Shown here: piece after piece, positions 61,471 through 64,000 of the stretch
Layout: the number at the start of each line of letters is the position of its first letter
Numbering within the stretch: the stretch's first letter is position 1
DNA from: JAPHSX01 sp039714395
Lineage (GTDB): Bacteria > Pseudomonadota > Gammaproteobacteria > Thiohalomonadales > Thiohalomonadaceae
Assembly: GCA_039714395.1 (NCBI GenBank)
Contig: JBDLJH010000002.1
Location: 62,001-126,000 of the forward strand
DNA length: 64,000 bases
Direction of reading: 5' to 3'
Program-made: the position numbers and the translations under genes
Notes under the pieces: model-generated
What the model saw: only the letters and a program-made list of their open reading frames with translations
The model's database searches: none
Told to the model about the DNA's origin: nothing

Positions 61471-62856
61471 ATGCAATATCAATCACAAATGGTTGCCAAG
61501 CCCTATTTCATCGCCGCAATTGGACTGTTCGTTGCACAGATCCTGTTCGGCCTGATTCTGGGTCTGCAATATGTCATGGGCGATTTCCTGTTCCCGGAGA
61601 TCCCCTTTAACGTCGCCCGCATGGTACATACCAACCTGCTCATCGTCTGGTTGTTGTTCGGCTTTATGGGTGCCTCCTACTATCTGGTACCCGAAGAGTC
61701 AGAGTCCGAACTGTTCAGCCCGAAACTGGCGCTGGCGTTGTTCTGGATCTTCCTCGTTGCCGGGGCACTGACTATCGTTGGCTACCTTGCGGTGCCCTAC
61801 GCCACCCTGGCAGAGCTAACGGGTAACAGTCTATTGCCGACCATGGGACGCGAGTTCCTGGAACAGCCGACCATCACCAAGATAGGTATCGTCATTGTGG
61901 CGCTGGGCTTCCTCTTTAACATCGCTATGACGGTGCTGAAAGGGCGCAAAACCACCATCACACTGGTGCTACTGATCGGTCTTGTCGGTCTGGCCGTGTT
62001 CTTCCTCTTCTCCTTCTACAATCCTACGAACCTGGTACTGGACAAGATGTTCTGGTGGTGGACAGTTCACCTGTGGGTTGAGGGAGTGTGGGAACTGATC
62101 CTCGGTGCAATCCTTGCCTTCGTACTGATCAAGACCACTGGTGTTGACCGTGAGATCATTGAGAAGTGGCTCTACATCATCATCGCCATGACACTGATCA
62201 CCGGTATCCTCGGTACCGGCCACCACTACTTCTGGATAGGTACACCGGAGTACTGGCAGATCATCGGTTCGGTGTTCTCTGCAATGGAGCCAATTCCGTT
62301 CTTCATGATGACAGTGTTTGCCTTTAATATGGTCAATCAACGCCGTCGTGAACATCCCAACAAGGCCGCAGTACTGTGGGCTCTGGGAACCGCCGTAATG
62401 GCCTTCCTCGGTGCCGGCGTGTGGGGCTTCCTGCACACCCTGTCACCGGTTAACTACTACACCCACGGTAGCCAGATCACCGCGGCCCACGGCCACATGG
62501 CCTTCTACGGTGCCTACGTGATGATCGTGCTGACCATCATCTCCTACTCAATGCCGATGATGCGCGGTCGTGCCGCCGCCAACAGCGCCAAGTCGCAGAT
62601 TATGGAGATGTGGTCGTTCTGGTTGATGACAGTCTCCATGGTGTTCATCACCCTGTTCCTGACCGGTGCCGGAATCCTGCAGGTTTACATGCAGCGTATG
62701 GGTGGGGATGCAGCACAGCCCTTCATGGTGGTACAGGAGAAGATTGAACTCTTCTACTGGCTGCGTGAAGGTGCTGGGCTGGTGTTCCTGATTGGTCTGA
62801 TTGTCTATGTCATGAGCTTCTTCGTTGGTGGAGAAGAGCAGACAGAGTCTGCCTAA
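61471..62856 (+). CDS. norB: Nitric oxide reductase subunit B
   Basis: 461 residues, twelve membrane helices of the heme-copper oxidase fold. HTNLLIVWLLFGFMGASYYLVPEE, the WTVHLWVEGVWELILGA segment with the family's His and Glu residues of the heme b3-FeB site, and ITAAHGHMAFYGAYVM with the heme ligands. Reduces NO to N2O in the inner membrane (cNOR type with NorC, not the quinol-dependent qNor with a fused N-terminus). Followed by an intrinsic terminator. Confidence 0.96.
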   Translation: MQYQSQMVAKPYFIAAIGLFVAQILFGLILGLQYVMGDFLFPEIPFNVARMVHTNLLIVWLLFGFMGASYYLVPEESESELFSPKLALALFWIFLVAGALTIVGYLAVPYATLAELTGNSLLPTMGREFLEQPTITKIGIVIVALGFLFNIAMTVLKGRKTTITLVLLIGLVGLAVFFLFSFYNPTNLVLDKMFWWWTVHLWVEGVWELILGAILAFVLIKTTGVDREIIEKWLYIIIAMTLITGILGTGHHYFWIGTPEYWQIIGSVFSAMEPIPFFMMTVFAFNMVNQRRREHPNKAAVLWALGTAVMAFLGAGVWGFLHTLSPVNYYTHGSQITAAHGHMAFYGAYVMIVLTIISYSMPMMRGRAAANSAKSQIMEMWSFWLMTVSMVFITLFLTGAGILQVYMQRMGGDAAQPFMVVQEKIELFYWLREGAGLVFLIGLIVYVMSFFVGGEEQTESA

Positions 62857-62893
62857 TCGCACTAAGTAGTAACTTTCTTAGTATGTAGTACCC

Positions 62894-62926
62894 AATGGGG
62901 GAGTCTGGTACTCCCCCATTTTTTTT
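62894..62926 (+). terminator. Intrinsic terminator between norB and norE
   Basis: AATGGGGGAGT (62894-62904) pairs perfectly with ACTCCCCCATT (62910-62920), loop ctggt, then eight T. It lies 37 bases after norB. Read-through or a second promoter would be needed for norEFQ. Confidence 0.93.
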
Positions 62927-62978
62927 GAATTTAATATTTATTCAGTCTGTAATGACTAAGCCAAATCTCGAGAATACA

Positions 62979-63548
62979 ATGCAGACAAAAATTACAAATT
63001 CACCACCCGGTGATCTGGCCATCTGGGTCTTCATCCTGGCTGAATTATCGGTATTTGGCGTGCTGTTCGTCGTTTACGCCTTCGCCCGACGCTACAACAT
63101 CGAACTGTTCGACCTCCACCAACAACAGCTTGATCGAACCGCAGGTCTCATCAACACCATTACACTGATCACCAGTAGCTATTTCGTGGTACGTGCTGTG
63201 GCAGCGATAAAACAGGGGAATACCCAGAGCTGTAGCCGCTGGCTGTGGCCGGCTATCGCCCTGGGAGCAATTTTTTTGGTGGTAAAGAGTATGGAGTATC
63301 AACACCACTTCAGCCTGGGGATTGGCCTCAGTACCAATCTGTTCTATACCTTCTATATTGCACTCACCTTTTTTCATTTCATGCACGTCATCATGGGAAT
63401 GGTGATCCTCACCGTAGTGGCACACAAGGCGCATAGGGGCGACTACAATGCCGAAGAACACACCGGGGTCGAAACCGGAGCCTCTTACTGGCACATGGTG
63501 GATCTGGTATGGATCATTCTTTTCCCTCTGGTCTACGTGATGCATTAG
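62979..63548 (+). CDS. norE: NorE, heme-copper oxidase subunit III-like protein
   Basis: 189 residues from ATG 62979 (MQTKITNSPPGDLAIWVFI); an in-frame ATG at 62952 adds nine residues and neither has a strong ribosome site. Five membrane helices, with PPGDLAIWVFILAELSVFGV, SSYFVVRAVAAIKQG and HFMHVIMGMVIL typical of the NorE/CoxIII family. NorE supports full NO reductase activity in Paracoccus; role unclear. Confidence 0.88.
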   Translation: MQTKITNSPPGDLAIWVFILAELSVFGVLFVVYAFARRYNIELFDLHQQQLDRTAGLINTITLITSSYFVVRAVAAIKQGNTQSCSRWLWPAIALGAIFLVVKSMEYQHHFSLGIGLSTNLFYTFYIALTFFHFMHVIMGMVILTVVAHKAHRGDYNAEEHTGVETGASYWHMVDLVWIILFPLVYVMH

Positions 63549-63556
63549 GAGAAACC

Positions 63557-63835
63557 ATGACAAAAGAACACCACAAACTACTACGCCCCTGTACACTTAT
63601 CTGGTTACTATTACTTGCACTGACCTTTGCCACCTACGCGGCGGCTGAACTTGGCCTGCAGGGTAAGGAGCTGGTACTTGGCGTACTCGCTATTGCCATT
63701 ATCAAGGGGCAACTGGTTTCCGACTGGTTTATGGGGCTACGCTGGGTAGGTAGCTTTTGGCGCCCCGTGCTTAGCGGCTATCTTTTAATTGTAGGAGCCT
63801 TTATCGCAGCAGCCTTTCTTCTGCCGCAAGGATAA
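63557..63835 (+). CDS. norF: NorF-like small membrane protein (subunit IV-like)
   Basis: 92 residues from ATG 63557, preceded by AGGAG (63547-63551); the frame upstream overlaps norE and is not used. Three membrane helices (about 12-30, 38-56, 70-88), with KGQLVSDWFMGLRW the conserved cytochrome-c-oxidase-subunit-IV-like motif. Partner of NorE. Confidence 0.88.
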   Translation: MTKEHHKLLRPCTLIWLLLLALTFATYAAAELGLQGKELVLGVLAIAIIKGQLVSDWFMGLRWVGSFWRPVLSGYLLIVGAFIAAAFLLPQG

Positions 63836-63839
63836 CGAA

Positions 63840-64000
63840 ATGAATAGCACACCACAGGTTGCAACCCAGAGCCCGAATGAGAGTCAGGAAGAGACCGATG
63901 GGCTCCCCTTCTATCGTCCGCAGGGCAATGAAATTGAGCTGTTTGAATACGCCTGGCGTCACCAGTTACCGGTATTAATCAAAGGGCCGACCGGTTGTGG
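63840..64000 (+). CDS. norQ: NorQ/CbbQ-type AAA+ ATPase, cut by window edge
   Basis: The first 53 residues are visible: a variable, charged N-terminus, then DGLPFYRPQGNEIELFEYAW and the start of Walker A, IKGPTGCG. This is the CbbQ/NirQ/NorQ MoxR-type ATPase, a chaperone that with NorD activates NO reductase. ATG 63840 is four bases after norF. norD should follow outside the window. Confidence 0.88.
   Translation, partial: MNSTPQVATQSPNESQEETDGLPFYRPQGNEIELFEYAWRHQLPVLIKGPTGC

Overview
The window is a chromosomal segment of a gammaproteobacterium with about half G+C and dense, mostly housekeeping gene content. A soxXYZA cluster, a tusA-dsrE2 pair and an RhdA-type sulfurtransferase point to a chemolithotrophic sulfur oxidiser. 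The norCBEFQ genes under an FNR/DNR-type box indicate nitric oxide reduction, so the cell probably denitrifies. The complete Rnf complex, the FimX regulator, and parC/parE, efp/epmA/epmB and dapA-bamC fit a Chromatiales/Sedimenticola-like lineage. That placement is inference from gene content, not from a marker phylogeny. No rRNA, tRNA, CRISPR array, insertion sequence or phage was found.

Layout. 1-6.2 kb: end of a FadL-type outer-membrane protein, dsrE2 and tusA (minus strand, with an intrinsic-terminator structure in the tusA leader), an M48 peptidase, then soxX-soxY-soxZ-soxA. 6.4-18.2 kb: after a small DUF3817 membrane protein, a ten-gene minus-strand envelope-glycan cluster. It encodes homologues of the mycobacterial decaprenyl-phosphoryl-arabinose pathway (UbiA-type phosphoribosyltransferase, HAD phosphatase, DprE2, DprE1), two GT39/ArnT-type integral membrane glycosyltransferases, two UPF0104 (LPG-synthase-TM-like) membrane proteins, a GT9 transferase and a membrane-anchored PHP protein. 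18.2-22.3 kb: dcd, apbC and divergent metG. 22.3-28.8 kb: a broken small membrane ORF, a small membrane protein and rnfABCDGE. 28.9-35.2 kb: pqiA-like gene, folA-cytochrome c-thyA, a response regulator with degenerate GGDEF, lgt, rlmI and a YdcH-type gene.

35.4-46.4 kb: two tandem Slp lipoproteins, rhdA, a LexA/S24 protein without a DNA-binding head, a SCO protein, psd, the complete EF-P beta-lysylation set (epmA-efp, divergent epmB), a 590-residue protein of unknown function and fimX. 46.6-49.3 kb: a membrane class III cyclase translationally coupled to a coiled-coil/TPR-like lipoprotein. 49.3-54.1 kb: parE-glutaredoxin-like-sirohydrochlorin-chelatase-like-parC operon. 54.2-60.8 kb: dapA-bamC-MBL-purC (minus), and gcvR, bcp, phoH and a small unknown gene (plus). 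60.9-64.0 kb: norC-norB-norE-norF-norQ (norQ runs off the end).

How the parts work together. Sox proteins capture thiosulfate in the periplasm, and TusA/DsrE2/RhdA carry persulfide sulfur in the cytoplasm. Electrons can go to NO through NorCB. Rnf couples ion flux to ferredoxin/NAD. FimX, a degenerate GGDEF response regulator and a class III cyclase suggest c-di-GMP and cyclic-nucleotide control of surface behaviour such as type IV pili. The most notable system is the DprE1/DprE2 glycan cluster, which should make a polyprenyl-phospho-D-arabinofuranose donor in a Gram-negative cell. Its DprE1 has Ala where the mycobacterial enzyme has its drug-reactive Cys387.
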